64,000 nt of DNA from positions 267,528 to 331,527 of the forward strand of contig NZ_BNAR01000003.1 in NCBI RefSeq assembly GCF_014653695.1, given 5' to 3'. This DNA comes from Lentzea cavernae. Lineage in GTDB: Bacteria; Actinomycetota; Actinomycetes; Mycobacteriales; Pseudonocardiaceae. The notes under the pieces were generated by a model. That model had not been told where the DNA came from. It did not search any database and saw nothing but the letters and a program-made list of their open reading frames with translations. Shown piece by piece: positions 1 to 10,946 of this stretch. The position numbers were made by a program, and so were the translations under genes. Each line of letters begins with the position of its first letter. Within the stretch, counting starts at the first letter, position 1.

Positions 1-79
1 CCCGCCCCACCCGGCCCCGGTGGTTCTGTGAGGTTCCTTGCCCCTGGGCAAGGAAATGCCACCCTGCCGGTTGTGACTG

Positions 80-1300
80 GTGGCCGTTGCCCCAAGACTG
101 GCGGCGGACAAGCGGACGACCAAGTGGGTGGAGTGCGGCGTGGGTGCGGTCGGGGAAGCGGTCGGGCGGGGGCTGGCGCGGTGGCGCGGGGCCGCGTTGC
201 CGATCGTCCAATGTGCCCTGTCCGCTGGTCTTGCGTGGCTGGTGGCGACCCTCGTCATCGGGCACCTGCACCCGTTCTTCGCGCCCATTGCTGCTGTGGT
301 GAGCCTGGGGGTGTCGCTGGGGCAGCGGTTGCGGCGGGTCGGGGAGCTCGTCGTCGGCGTGTCGGTCGGGGTGGGGGTCGGGGACGCGCTGATCAGTTGG
401 ATCGGGAGTGGGCCCTGGCAGATCGCGTTGGTCGTGGCGTTGGCGATGTCGGCGGCCGTGCTGCTGGACGGTGGGTCGGTCATCGCGTTGCAGGCCGGGA
501 GCAGTGCGGTGCTGGTGGCCACGTTGTTGCCGCCCAGTGCCGGGGGTGGGTTCGACCGGATGATCGACGCGTTGACCGGTGGTCTTGTCGGGTTGGCCGT
601 GGCGGCGTTGATCCCGGCCAATCCCGTGACGGTGGCGCAGCGGCAGCTCAAGGCGTTGACGAACACGCTGAGCCTTGCCCTGAGGAACATCGCCGAGGCG
701 CTGGACGAGAAGGACGCGGTCAAGGCCGCCGGGGTGTTGGCCGAGCTCAGGACCAGTCAGACGGCCATCGACGACTACAAGGCGGCGTTGCAGACCGGTA
801 GTGAGATCGCGAAGATCGCGCCCATCCGGTGGCGGTCGAAGGACGAGCTCCGCAGGTACCAGACGGCTGCGGGGCCGGTGGACTACGCGATTCGGAACAC
901 GCGGGTGCTCGCGCGGCGGACGATGGCGGCTCTCAAGGCGGACGAGCGGATTCCGGACGGGGTGCCGGGTGTGCTCAAGGAGTACGCGGACGCCGTGGAC
1001 TGCCTGAAGGGCGAGTTGGAGAAGGGCAAGGAGCCCAAGCAGACGAGGGAGGCCGTGCGGGACGCCGCGCGGGCTCTCACCGCGCGGCGTCTCGGCGGGG
1101 ACGGGTTCTCGTCCAAGGTGGTGCTGGCGCAGATCCGCAGTGTCGCGGTGGACCTGCTGCAGGCGACGGGGCTGAGTCGGAGTGAGGCGATGGAGGCGTT
1201 GCCGCCGCTCAGCCCTCCGGCCGGTTCAAAAGACCCACTAGAAGCGAGTGAACCTGCTCGTGATCGCGAGGATCGGTCAGGACGCACGCAGCGCCCGTGA
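80..1300 (+). CDS. FUSC-family / aromatic acid exporter-like membrane protein
   Basis: This 406-residue protein has about six hydrophobic segments between residues 38 and 205, followed by a long charged, probably cytoplasmic tail. That layout fits FUSC/ArAE-type proteins, some of which export aromatic acids; the substrate here is unknown. I chose GTG at 80; a second in-frame GTG lies at 122. The last ~30 codons are Pro/Asp/Arg-rich and overlap the convergent small gene by 92 bp, so the natural C-terminus may be low-complexity. The protein is half the size of classical FUSC exporters, which have two membrane halves, and may act as a homodimer. The family call is from layout, not from a search. 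Confidence 0.7.
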   Translation: MAVAPRLAADKRTTKWVECGVGAVGEAVGRGLARWRGAALPIVQCALSAGLAWLVATLVIGHLHPFFAPIAAVVSLGVSLGQRLRRVGELVVGVSVGVGVGDALISWIGSGPWQIALVVALAMSAAVLLDGGSVIALQAGSSAVLVATLLPPSAGGGFDRMIDALTGGLVGLAVAALIPANPVTVAQRQLKALTNTLSLALRNIAEALDEKDAVKAAGVLAELRTSQTAIDDYKAALQTGSEIAKIAPIRWRSKDELRRYQTAAGPVDYAIRNTRVLARRTMAALKADERIPDGVPGVLKEYADAVDCLKGELEKGKEPKQTREAVRDAARALTARRLGGDGFSSKVVLAQIRSVAVDLLQATGLSRSEAMEALPPLSPPAGSKDPLEASEPARDREDRSGRTQRP

Positions 1301-1460
1301 TCGCGTACCACTCCTCCGCGCCCTCGTAGCGGACCAGTGCGCGGAGCTTCCCGTCGTCGGAGAGGTTCGTGCACAGTTCCAGGTCTCCGGTGACGACGCC
1401 GACCTCGTCGGTCATCACGCCACCGGGGCCTGCCACGAAAAGCGTGGAGAGGGACGCCAT
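1209..1460 (-). CDS. Small conserved hypothetical protein
   Basis: This 83-residue protein has no membrane segment or recognisable catalytic motif. Its start ATG shares one base with the TGA stop of the upstream HNH gene (TGATG), which suggests translational coupling. A GGAAGG stretch lies just upstream. A second in-frame ATG at 1415 gives a 68-residue form beginning MTDEVGVV that also has a purine-rich leader, so the true start is uncertain. The core reads like a compact single domain (ALVRYEGAEEWYAITG). It overlaps the convergent FUSC gene by 92 bp. The function is unknown. Confidence 0.6.
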   Translation of the reverse strand: MASLSTLFVAGPGGVMTDEVGVVTGDLELCTNLSDDGKLRALVRYEGAEEWYAITGAACVLTDPRDHEQVHSLLVGLLNRPEG

Positions 1461-2089
1461 CAGCACCTTCCGAGCATGCCCGTCAGTTCGGTCTTCTCCG
1501 CCGAGTTCACGCTGAGGCTCCAGCGGTACTTGGTGTGTACCCACATCTTTGCGTAAGTGCACCAGTAGGACGTCAGCGGCGGCTTCCAGGTGGCGGGGGT
1601 CTGGTCGCCCTTCGCCTGGTTCACGTTGTCGGTGACGGCGATCAGCTGCGGGCCCGACATGTCGTTCGCGAACGACTGGCGCTGCGCGGTGCTCCAGGAC
1701 GCCGCTCCTGACCTCCAGGCGGCCGCCAGGGGCACGATGTGGTCGATGTCCACGTCGGACGCCGCGGACCACGTCGCGCCGTCGTAGGGCGAGAACCAGC
1801 GGCCCGAGGTGGCGGCGCAGGCGGAGTCCGTCACGACGTTGGTGCCGTCGCGCTTCAGCACGGCCTCGCGGGTGTTGCACGTACCCGACTGGGTGATCCA
1901 GTGCGGGAACTTGTCGCGCGAATAGCCCGTCATCGAGCCGTCCGCGCGGACGGTGAGGCCGGCCAGTTCCGACTTGGCGGTGGCGGCGGAGGGGATGTTC
2001 GGCGGTGTCGCGAGTGCAGGGGAAACAAGACCAAAGGTGATCGCCGCGGTGGCAACGAGAACACCAATGGTCCGGTTAACTTTTGACAT
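1460..2089 (-). CDS. Secreted HNH endonuclease family protein (DUF1524-like)
   Basis: The product has 209 residues with an N-terminal signal peptide (MSKVNRTIGVLVATAAI, then VSPALA before the mature TPPNIPS). The centre carries DIDHIVPLAAAW, the HNH-type metal-binding and catalytic core of the GmrSD-C/DUF1524 nuclease superfamily. Further on are an asparagine-rich stretch (LIAVTDNVNQAKGD) and a C-terminal cysteine pair that could form a disulfide outside the cell. Proteins of this build are common in streptomycetes and Pseudonocardiaceae and are inferred to be extracellular nucleases. I preferred ATG 2089 over an upstream in-frame start at 2137 because it opens directly on the signal peptide after an AAGGAAGG element. 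Confidence 0.85.
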   Translation of the reverse strand: MSKVNRTIGVLVATAAITFGLVSPALATPPNIPSAATAKSELAGLTVRADGSMTGYSRDKFPHWITQSGTCNTREAVLKRDGTNVVTDSACAATSGRWFSPYDGATWSAASDVDIDHIVPLAAAWRSGAASWSTAQRQSFANDMSGPQLIAVTDNVNQAKGDQTPATWKPPLTSYWCTYAKMWVHTKYRWSLSVNSAEKTELTGMLGRC

Positions 2090-2193
2090 CGGCCCGACCT
2101 TCCTTGTTGGAAAGTGATCGGGCCTACCCTCAGTCACGCTATGAAATTAAGCAATGCCTTCGAGTGACACTCAAGTGAATGACAAGCGCATGA

Positions 2194-4202
<2,009 letters not shown>

Positions 4203-4215
4203 ATAGCACACGCTG

Positions 4216-4249
4216 GTGGGTGGTTTCCGGATTCTGGGAAACCACCCAC
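4216..4249 (+). terminator. Hairpin terminator after purA
   Basis: A perfect 13-bp stem (GTGGGTGGTTTCC paired with its complement) encloses an 8-base loop, starting 14 bases after the purA stop codon. There is no T-tract, which is usual for actinobacterial intrinsic terminators. It separates purA from the ssu operon. Confidence 0.8.
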
Positions 4250-4332
4250 TTCCGATTAGCTCGAAGTACGACGCTTTTTCAGGATCTGGGCGTCGTTGAC
4301 TCTCCTGTCCCACTCGCCTGTACTTCCTGCCT

Positions 4333-5142
4333 ATGACCTTGTCCATAGCAGGCGTAGCCGCGCGGCCGAAATCCGTGCCGCCGAAACAGGCGCGAAAACT
4401 GAAGCTGCCACTGCGCTGGATCAGCCCGATCGCGCTGGTCCTGCTGTGGCAACTGGCCAGCTCAACGGGTGTGCTGTCACCCGACAAACTCGCTTCTCCC
4501 GTCACGATCGCCGAATCCGCCGGTGAGCTCATCGCGGACGGCCAATTGGGCGATGCGTTCGCCGTTTCGATCACGCGCGTTTTCTTCGGATTTCTTCTCG
4601 GTGGTCTGGTCGGCGTTGTTCTGGGACTCGCCTCCGGCCTTTCCCGGTGGGGCGAGACGTTGCTCGACCCGCCCGTCCAGATGCTGCGCACGCTCCCGCA
4701 CCTCGGCCTGATCCCGCTGTTCATCCTGTGGTTCGGGATCGGCGAGGAACCCAAGCTCGCGCTGGTCGCGTCCGGTGTCGCCTTCCCGCTGTACCTCAAC
4801 CTGCACGCGGGCATCCGGCAGACCGATCCCGGCCTGGTCGAGGCGGCGAAGGTGCTCGGCTACAGCCGGTTCGAACGGATCGTGCACGTCGTGCTGCCCT
4901 CCGCCGTGCCGCAGACCCTGGTGGGACTGCGGATCGCGTTCGGCACCGCGTGGCTGTCGCTGATCGTCGCCGAGCAGATCAACGCCGACGCCGGCCTCGG
5001 CTTCCTGATCAACAACGCCCGTGAGTTCCTCCGCACCGACGTCGTGGTCGTCGGCCTCGTGGTCTACGCGCTGCTCGGCCTGACGACGGACGCCCTGGTG
5101 CGGTTGCTGGAGAGGAGGGTCCTGCGGTGGCAAAAGCGGTGA
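4333..5142 (+). CDS. ssuC: ABC transporter permease, aliphatic sulfonate type
   Basis: This 269-residue inner-membrane permease belongs to the SsuC/TauC/NrtB family. It has about six hydrophobic segments and the cytoplasmic EAA-like loop EAAKVLGYSRFERI that docks to the ATPase. It is the first gene of a compact ssuC-ssuB-ssuA-ssuD operon that imports and desulfonates organosulfonates for sulfur. Its 3' end overlaps the ATPase gene by 16 bp. No strong ribosome-binding site precedes ATG 4333, so an internal GTG cannot be excluded. The gene order and the monooxygenase partner favour alkanesulfonates over nitrate or thiamine precursors. Confidence 0.9.
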   Translation: MTLSIAGVAARPKSVPPKQARKLKLPLRWISPIALVLLWQLASSTGVLSPDKLASPVTIAESAGELIADGQLGDAFAVSITRVFFGFLLGGLVGVVLGLASGLSRWGETLLDPPVQMLRTLPHLGLIPLFILWFGIGEEPKLALVASGVAFPLYLNLHAGIRQTDPGLVEAAKVLGYSRFERIVHVVLPSAVPQTLVGLRIAFGTAWLSLIVAEQINADAGLGFLINNAREFLRTDVVVVGLVVYALLGLTTDALVRLLERRVLRWQKR

Positions 5143-5828
5143 GCGTGCGCGGCCTGACCAAGGCCTTCGGCCCCCGGACGGTGCTGGACGGCATCGACCT
5201 GGAGGTCGAGCCGGGCGAGTTCGTGGCGTTGCTCGGACGCAGCGGCTGCGGCAAGTCGACGTTGCTGCGGATCCTCGCCGGCCTGGACCGCGAGGTGCAG
5301 GGCCGGGCGGAGGTCCCCGGCACGGTGTCGATCGCGTTCCAGCAGCCGCGCCTGCTGCCGTGGCGCAAGGTCTGGAAGAACATCGCACTGGGCCTGCACA
5401 GGCCGGACGGGCGCGCGGTCGCGCTGAAGGCGCTGGAGGAAGTGCGGCTGACCGACCACGCCGACGCGTGGCCGCTGACGTTGTCCGGCGGTGAGGCGCA
5501 ACGGGTCTCGCTCGCACGGGCGCTGGTCCGCGAGCCGGACGTGCTGCTGCTGGACGAGCCGTTCGGCGCGCTCGACGCGTTGACCAGGCTCGCCATGCAC
5601 CACCTGGTGGAAGACCTGTGGATCAGGCACAAGCCCGCCGTGCTGCTCGTGACGCACGACGTCGACGAGGCGCTGCTGCTGGCCGACCGGATCCTCGTGC
5701 TCGACGAGGGCCGGATCGTCGCCACGCACCACGTCGACCTGCCCCGCCCGCGTCGCCGGGCATCCGTTGTGGAGCAACGCACCCGCGTGCTCGCCGATCT
5801 GGGAGTGGACGTTGAAGAAGCTGCCTAA
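5127..5828 (+). CDS. ssuB: ABC transporter ATP-binding protein, sulfonate type
   Basis: This 233-residue ATPase powers the sulfonate importer. It has Walker A (GRSGCGKST), the Q-loop (FQQPRLLPW), the signature LSGGEAQR, Walker B ending in LLLDEPFGALDAL and the H-loop VTHDVDEAL, all in the expected order. It starts at GTG 5127 inside the end of ssuC, behind GGAGAGGAGG. Its end overlaps the substrate-binding protein gene by 17 bp. Length and motifs are normal for SsuB. Confidence 0.95.
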   Translation: MAKAVSVRGLTKAFGPRTVLDGIDLEVEPGEFVALLGRSGCGKSTLLRILAGLDREVQGRAEVPGTVSIAFQQPRLLPWRKVWKNIALGLHRPDGRAVALKALEEVRLTDHADAWPLTLSGGEAQRVSLARALVREPDVLLLDEPFGALDALTRLAMHHLVEDLWIRHKPAVLLVTHDVDEALLLADRILVLDEGRIVATHHVDLPRPRRRASVVEQRTRVLADLGVDVEEAA

Positions 5829-6786
5829 TCGAAAGCTCCTGGCCCTTCTCGCCGCGATCATCTTCACGACCGGGTGCTCGGCGGGAGGCGGCTCGACCGA
5901 CACGCCCGCAGGCGACGTCGTGCTCAAGGTCGGCGACCAGAAGGGCGGCGCGAAGGCACTGCTCACGGCCGCCGGTCTGCTGAACGACTTCCCCTACAAG
6001 CTCGAGTGGTCCACGTTCACCTCCGGCCCGCCGCTGCTCGAGGCCGCGTCCGCCGGAGCCATCGACATCGGGGGTGTGGGCAACACACCCCCGATCTTCG
6101 CCGCGGCCGCCAACGCCAAGATCGCCGCGATCGGCGCGTCCAAGGGACAGGTCGAGGCCGACGCGATCCTGGTGCCGGAGAGCTCGCCGCTGCAGAAGGT
6201 CACCGACCTCAGGGGCAAGAACATCGCGGTCGCCAAGGGCAGTTCTGCGCACGGCCAGGTGCTGCTCACGTTGCGCGCCAACGGGTTGTCGACCAAGGAC
6301 GTCACGCTGAACTTCCTGCAGCCCTCCGACGCCTACGGCGCGTTCACGCAGGGCAAGGTCGACGCGTGGGCTGTCTGGGACCCGTACACGGCGCAGGCGC
6401 AGCAGGAGGCCAAGGCGCGCGTGCTGACCACCGGTGAGGGCAAGTCGAACGGGTACGGCTTCCAGGTCGCGGGCCGCAAGGCGTTGGACGACAAGGGGAA
6501 GAACCCGGCGCTCAAGGAGTACCTGATCCGCTACTACAAGGCCCAGAAGTGGGCCGACACGCACCGCGAGGAGTGGGCGAAGGCGTGGGCGGCGGAGACC
6601 GGCCTGAAGTACGAGGTCGCGCTCGCCGCGGTGAACCGCAACGGCGACCTGCCGGTGAAGATCGACGACACGCTGATCAAGTCCGAGCAGGAGCTCGCGG
6701 ACGCGTTCACCGAGGAGAAGACGTTGCCGACCAAGGTCGACTTCGCGAAGTTCGTCGACACGAGGTTCCAGGGAGATCTCGCATGA
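5812..6786 (+). CDS. ssuA: Sulfonate ABC transporter substrate-binding lipoprotein
   Basis: The product has 324 residues. The N-terminus is a lipoprotein signal ending in the lipobox FTTGC, so the mature protein is membrane-anchored outside the cell. The body carries the SsuA/NMT1-like features EAASAGAIDIGGVGN and AVAKGSSAHGQVLL, which fit a two-lobed periplasmic-binding fold. I chose TTG 5812 because the peptide from there (LKKLPNRKLLALL) begins the signal sequence exactly, and GGGAGTGG precedes it. The coding frame also reads open upstream, inside ssuB. The stop overlaps ssuD as ATGA. Confidence 0.92.
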   Translation: MKKLPNRKLLALLAAIIFTTGCSAGGGSTDTPAGDVVLKVGDQKGGAKALLTAAGLLNDFPYKLEWSTFTSGPPLLEAASAGAIDIGGVGNTPPIFAAAANAKIAAIGASKGQVEADAILVPESSPLQKVTDLRGKNIAVAKGSSAHGQVLLTLRANGLSTKDVTLNFLQPSDAYGAFTQGKVDAWAVWDPYTAQAQQEAKARVLTTGEGKSNGYGFQVAGRKALDDKGKNPALKEYLIRYYKAQKWADTHREEWAKAWAAETGLKYEVALAAVNRNGDLPVKIDDTLIKSEQELADAFTEEKTLPTKVDFAKFVDTRFQGDLA

Positions 6787-7907
6787 GCATCACGCTGCAC
6801 TGGTTCCTGCCGACCTCCGGTGACGGCCGCACGGTCGTGGAGCACTTCCACGCCAACCGCGCGCCTGCCGCCGGGGCACGTCGTGAGCCGGACATCGACT
6901 ACCTGGCCCAGATCGCGCGCACGGCCGAGCAGGTCGGGTTCACCGGCGTGCTCACGCCGACCGGCACGTGGTGCGAGGACGCCTGGCTGACCACGGCCGC
7001 GTTGATCGCGCAGACGAAGACGCTGAAGTTCCTCGTGGCGTTCCGGCCGGGCGTGCTCTCGCCGACGCTGGCCGCGCAGATGGCCTCGACGTACCAGCGG
7101 ATCTCACGCGGGCGGCTGCTGCTGAACGTGGTGACCGGCGGTGATTCCGTTGAGCAGCAACGGTTCGGCGACTGGCTCGACAAGGACCAGCGGTACGCGC
7201 GCACCGACGAGTTCCTCCAGGTCGTGCGCGGCATCTGGACCGGCAAGCCGTTCTCGTTCCACGGCGACCACTACCAAGTGCAGGACGCGGCGGTGCTGGC
7301 CGCGCCGGACCCGATCCCGCCGATCTACTTCGGCGGTTCGTCCGACGCCGCGCTGCCGGTGGCGGCGGCGAGGGCCGACGTCTACCTGACCTGGGGCGAA
7401 CCGCCTCAAGACGTGGCGGAGAAGATCGCGCGGGTGCGGGCGCTGACGGACCGGCCGATCCGGTTCGGCATCCGGCTGCACACGATCAGCCGCGACACCT
7501 CCGCGGAGGCGTGGGCGGCGGCCGAGAAGCTGCTCGACGCGCTGGACCCGGCGGCGGTGGCGCAGGCACAGGCGCAGCTGGGCGCGTCGGAGTCCGTTGG
7601 CCAGCAACGGATGCTGGCGCTGCACGGCGGCGACCTCAGCCGTGGCGTGCGGGGCCTGGAGATCTATCCGAACCTGTGGGCGGGCGTCGGCCTCGTGCGC
7701 GGTGGCGCGGGAACGGCGTTGGTGGGCTCGCATTCCGAGGTCGCGGACCTCATCGAGGAGTACCACTCCATCGGCATCGACGAGTTCGTGCTCTCCGGTT
7801 ACCCGCACCTGGAAGAGGCCTACTGGTTCGGTGAGGGCGTGCGGCCCCTGCTCAAGCAGCGAGGTCTGCTCGACGGGGACCGCACGCTCGCACTGGCTAG
7901 CGCTTGA
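6783..7907 (+). CDS. ssuD: FMNH2-dependent alkanesulfonate monooxygenase
   Basis: SsuD cleaves alkanesulfonates to aldehyde and sulfite using FMNH2 and O2. The 374 residues match the usual ~380. Family features include the N-terminal LHWFLPTSGDGR, LLNVVTGGD, PPIYFGGSSDAA and the C-terminal FVLSGYPHLEEAYWFGE. It starts on the ATGA overlap with ssuA, so it is translationally coupled. No flavin reductase (ssuE) is encoded in the operon or elsewhere in the window, so reduced flavin must come from another locus. The 3' end overlaps the convergent phosphodiesterase gene by 11 bp. Confidence 0.95.
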   Translation: MSITLHWFLPTSGDGRTVVEHFHANRAPAAGARREPDIDYLAQIARTAEQVGFTGVLTPTGTWCEDAWLTTAALIAQTKTLKFLVAFRPGVLSPTLAAQMASTYQRISRGRLLLNVVTGGDSVEQQRFGDWLDKDQRYARTDEFLQVVRGIWTGKPFSFHGDHYQVQDAAVLAAPDPIPPIYFGGSSDAALPVAAARADVYLTWGEPPQDVAEKIARVRALTDRPIRFGIRLHTISRDTSAEAWAAAEKLLDALDPAAVAQAQAQLGASESVGQQRMLALHGGDLSRGVRGLEIYPNLWAGVGLVRGGAGTALVGSHSEVADLIEEYHSIGIDEFVLSGYPHLEEAYWFGEGVRPLLKQRGLLDGDRTLALASA

Positions 7908-8979
7908 CCTTGGCCTCGACGGCCGTGTCGGGGTTGTCCGCGAACACGCCGTCGATGCCCTGCTTGAAGAACAGGTCGTACTCCTCGAAGGCCCGGCCGT
8001 ACGCGGCCGGGTCGGTCGAGGACCGGAAGTCCGCCGGCAGGAACGAGTTCTCGTTGCGGAACGTCCACGAGTGCACGATCAGGCCGACCTTGTGGGCATC
8101 CTTCACGACCGTGGTCGGCGCCTTCAGGAAACCGCCTGCGTCACGCGGGATGATGATGTCCTTGGTGAGGCCGACGCCGTCCGCGTACGACCGCACCTCG
8201 CGCAGACCGGCCGGGGTGACCAGGTCGGCGTAGGTGCGCTTGTCCCCGGCCGCGATGAAGTCGTACGGCGCGCCGGAGGCGTTGACCAGCTGCACGATCG
8301 GCACGCGCAGCGACCGGTTGAGCTCCTTGAGGTTCGCGACCTCGAACGACTGCACGAAGACCTTGGCGCTGCTCCGGTTGAGGCCGTTGCGGTTCAGGGT
8401 GTCGACGAGCTTCGGCTCCAGCGCGAGACCGATCGACTGGAAGTACGTCGGGTGCTTGGTCTCCGGGTAGATGCCGATCTCGCGGTGCAGCTCGCGGGAC
8501 AGGCGCTTGGAGAGGTCGATGACCTCCTGCAGCGTCGGGATCTCGAAGCGGCCGTCGTAGAGCGTGTTGCGCGGGCGGATCGCGGGGATGCGTTCCTTGG
8601 CGCGCAACGTCTTCAGCTCGGCGAGGGTGAAGTCCTCGGTGAACCAGCCGGTGACGGCGACGCCGTCGATGGTCTTGGTCTTCTTGCGGTCGGCGAACTG
8701 GGTCTTGTCGGCGACGTTCGTCGTGCCGCCGATCTCGTTCTCGTGCCGGGCGACCAGCTTGCCGTCCTTGGTCGGCACCAGGTCGGGCTCGATGAAGTCC
8801 GCGCCCATCCGTGCCGCGAGCTCGTACGCCGCGAGCGTGTGCTCGGGCCGGTACGCCGACGCGCCGCGGTGCCCGATGACGATCGGGCCCTTGTCGTCGT
8901 GCGCGGAGGCGGAGGGCAGGGACGCCACCACCGCACCCGCGAACACGAGGACCACGGCGGCTAGACCTCTCCGAAGCAT
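7897..8979 (-). CDS. Secreted glycerophosphodiester phosphodiesterase
   Basis: This 360-residue GlpQ-type enzyme releases glycerol-3-phosphate from glycerophosphodiesters outside the cell. A signal peptide (MLRRGLAAVVLVFAGAVV, cut near SASA) is followed by the catalytic GHRGASAYRPEHT and the metal-binding FIEPDLVPTKDGKLV. Later family stretches are YPETKHP and FVQSFE. The ATG follows GGGAGG by seven bases. The length is normal for the periplasmic/secreted class (about 350-380). It probably scavenges phosphate from phospholipid or teichoic-acid debris. Confidence 0.93.
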   Translation of the reverse strand: MLRRGLAAVVLVFAGAVVASLPSASAHDDKGPIVIGHRGASAYRPEHTLAAYELAARMGADFIEPDLVPTKDGKLVARHENEIGGTTNVADKTQFADRKKTKTIDGVAVTGWFTEDFTLAELKTLRAKERIPAIRPRNTLYDGRFEIPTLQEVIDLSKRLSRELHREIGIYPETKHPTYFQSIGLALEPKLVDTLNRNGLNRSSAKVFVQSFEVANLKELNRSLRVPIVQLVNASGAPYDFIAAGDKRTYADLVTPAGLREVRSYADGVGLTKDIIIPRDAGGFLKAPTTVVKDAHKVGLIVHSWTFRNENSFLPADFRSSTDPAAYGRAFEEYDLFFKQGIDGVFADNPDTAVEAKVKR

Positions 8980-9045
8980 CGTTCGACCTCCCGTTTGTGT
9001 TGAGAGCGGAACCCAAGCATCGCAACACGAAATGCAGGTGAACGG

Positions 9046-10593
9046 TTACTCACGGGAGAGTGCGGCTTCCTCCAGGTCCAGTTCGCGCAGCACCCGGAAC
9101 AGCACCTCGTCGTCGATCTCGCCCTTGTCCCTGGCCTTGACGAACTCGTCACGTTCGGCGCTCAGCATCACCCGGCGCAGCCTGCGGTACGCGGCCGCCG
9201 GGCTCTCCTGCTCCTGCCTCCCGAGCCGTTCCCACGCGGCGTTGCCCCGCTGCTCGGCGAGCGTGCGCAGCTGGTCGCGCACGTGGTCGGGGACGTCGGA
9301 GATCTCCTCGTCGAGCCTCGTGACCGCCGCCTGGGCGGCCCGGTGCTGCACCTGCGCCTCGGCCAGCGCGTCCTGACGGGCGTCGTCGCTCTCGAAACCG
9401 ATCTTGTTGATGACCCACGGCAACGTCAGGCCCTGCAGCAGCAGGGTCGCGACCGTGACGACGAACGCGCAGAACAGGATGATGTCGCGGCCGGGGACGT
9501 TCGTCGGGACGGCGGCCGCCGCGGCCAGCGTCACCACGCCCCGCATGCCGGCCCACGCGATCACCGTCACCTGGCCCAGGTGCGGCGGGCGTTCCCGCTC
9601 GCGCACGCGTTTGGACAGGTAGCGCGGGATGTAGGTGGCCGGGTACATCCAGACGAACCGGGCGAGGATCGCCGCGAGCAGCACGGCTCCGGCCCCCAGC
9701 AACAGGGCCGCGTTCAGGTCGACGTCCCGGATGATCGCCGACACCTGCAGGCCGATGAGCGCGAAGACGAACGCCTCCAGCAGCGCGTCCAGCGACCGCC
9801 ACACCGCCGCGTCCTGCAGCCGCGTCATGTACTTGCCGCGCGGCGAGTGGTGGCCGATGTACAGGCCCGCGACGACGACGGCGAGCACACCGGACACGTG
9901 CGCGACCTCTTCGGCGATCAGGTAGGCGCCGAACGGCACCAGCAGCCCGAGCGCGCTCTCCAGCACGCCCTCGCAGAGCCGCCTGCGCAGGAACCTGACC
10001 ACCACGCCCACGACCAGCCCGACCGCGATGCCGCCCGCCGTGACCAGCAGGAACAGCCCGACACCCTCGACGGGGTGCATGGCGGCGCCCGCAGCGGCCG
10101 CCACCGCGACCTTGAACGCCGTCAGCGCCGTGGCGTCGTTGATCAGGCTCTCGCCGACCAGCAACGTCATCGCCCGCCGCTGCAGACCGAGCTTCCGCCC
10201 GATCGCGACGGCCGCGACGGCGTCCGGCGGAGCCACCACGGCGCCCAGGACCAGCGCCGCCGCGAACGGCAGGTCCGGGAAGACCAGCTTCGCCGTCACC
10301 CCGACCACCAGCGTCGTGAACAGCACCAGCCCGACCGCGAGCAGGCCGATCGGCCGCAGGTTCGCCCGGATGTTGAGGTACGAGCTGTCCAGCGCGGCGC
10401 TGTAGAGCAGCGGCGGCAGCACCACCAGCAGGATCAGGTGGGGATCGAGCTCGAACTCCGGCACGCCGGGTATGAACGAGACCACCAGGCCGACGGCGAC
10501 CAGCACCAGTGGTGCCGACCAGTTGAGCCGGCGCGCGATGGCAGTGACGACCAACGCACCGAGGAGCAGCAGCAGGAGTTCAGGCCCGACCAT
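9046..10593 (-). CDS. Na+/H+ antiporter, CPA1 family
   Basis: This 515-residue protein has about 12 membrane spans followed by a ~110-residue charged cytoplasmic tail rich in Glu and Arg. It carries the CPA1/NhaP core APPDAVAAVAIGRKLG (ion-binding Asp), GESLINDATAL and the late MRGVVTLAAAAAVP. It should exchange cytoplasmic Na+ for external H+ in pH or salt homeostasis. I started at ATG 10593, which opens directly on the first membrane helix; a 40-codon upstream extension is hydrophilic and overlaps the divergent zinc-finger gene. Confidence 0.92.
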   Translation of the reverse strand: MVGPELLLLLLGALVVTAIARRLNWSAPLVLVAVGLVVSFIPGVPEFELDPHLILLVVLPPLLYSAALDSSYLNIRANLRPIGLLAVGLVLFTTLVVGVTAKLVFPDLPFAAALVLGAVVAPPDAVAAVAIGRKLGLQRRAMTLLVGESLINDATALTAFKVAVAAAAGAAMHPVEGVGLFLLVTAGGIAVGLVVGVVVRFLRRRLCEGVLESALGLLVPFGAYLIAEEVAHVSGVLAVVVAGLYIGHHSPRGKYMTRLQDAAVWRSLDALLEAFVFALIGLQVSAIIRDVDLNAALLLGAGAVLLAAILARFVWMYPATYIPRYLSKRVRERERPPHLGQVTVIAWAGMRGVVTLAAAAAVPTNVPGRDIILFCAFVVTVATLLLQGLTLPWVINKIGFESDDARQDALAEAQVQHRAAQAAVTRLDEEISDVPDHVRDQLRTLAEQRGNAAWERLGRQEQESPAAAYRRLRRVMLSAERDEFVKARDKGEIDDEVLFRVLRELDLEEAALSRE

Positions 10594-10621
10594 GCGCTCA
10601 TTCTGCGTAATGATGGAAGCC

Positions 10622-10882
10622 ATGACCTGTTCGCACGTGGCGACCCTGCCCCGGACCGTGCCACCGGAGTCGGCCCAGGACTGCGTGGACTGCCTCGCTC
10701 TGGGTGAGCGCAACTGGGCTCACCTGCGGATGTGCCTGTCCTGCGGGCACGTGGCGTGTTGCGACTCGAGCCCTCACCGGCACGCGACGGCGCACTTCGG
10801 AGCGTCCCAGCATCCGGTCATGCGCTCGTTCGAGCCCGGCGAGAACTGGCGCTGGTGCTATGTGGACAGTGCCGTCGTCTGA
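10622..10882 (+). CDS. UBP-type zinc-finger protein
   Basis: This small 86-residue protein is essentially one zf-UBP domain. Cys/His ligands appear as CSH, CVDC, CLSCGHVACC and HRHATAH, the spacing expected of the ZnF-UBP fold known from eukaryotic deubiquitinases. Bacterial stand-alone versions are common in actinomycetes and their partner is not established. ATG 10622 starts at the first conserved cysteine region; ATG 10613 is also in frame. It is divergent from the antiporter, 28 bp apart. Confidence 0.85.
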   Translation: MTCSHVATLPRTVPPESAQDCVDCLALGERNWAHLRMCLSCGHVACCDSSPHRHATAHFGASQHPVMRSFEPGENWRWCYVDSAVV

Positions 10883-10912
10883 GTCTTTGCAGTCCCTTTG
10901 CATTGATCCCCT

Positions 10913-10929
10913 GGGGCTGTGACAGCCCC
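10913..10929. promoter_or_regulatory. 17-bp palindrome upstream of the TRAP operon
   Basis: GGGGCTGT and ACAGCCCC flank a single G. The element ends 17 bases before the GTG of the TRAP permease and 30 bases after the zinc-finger gene. It could be an operator over the transporter's translation-initiation region or a short terminator of the upstream gene. There is no T-tract. Confidence 0.45.
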
Positions 10930-10946
10930 CACAGTACGGTCGGTCC

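Noticed and set aside
1..79. Possible gene end at the left edge
   Set aside because: No conserved peptide or stop-codon context could be identified in so short a stretch.
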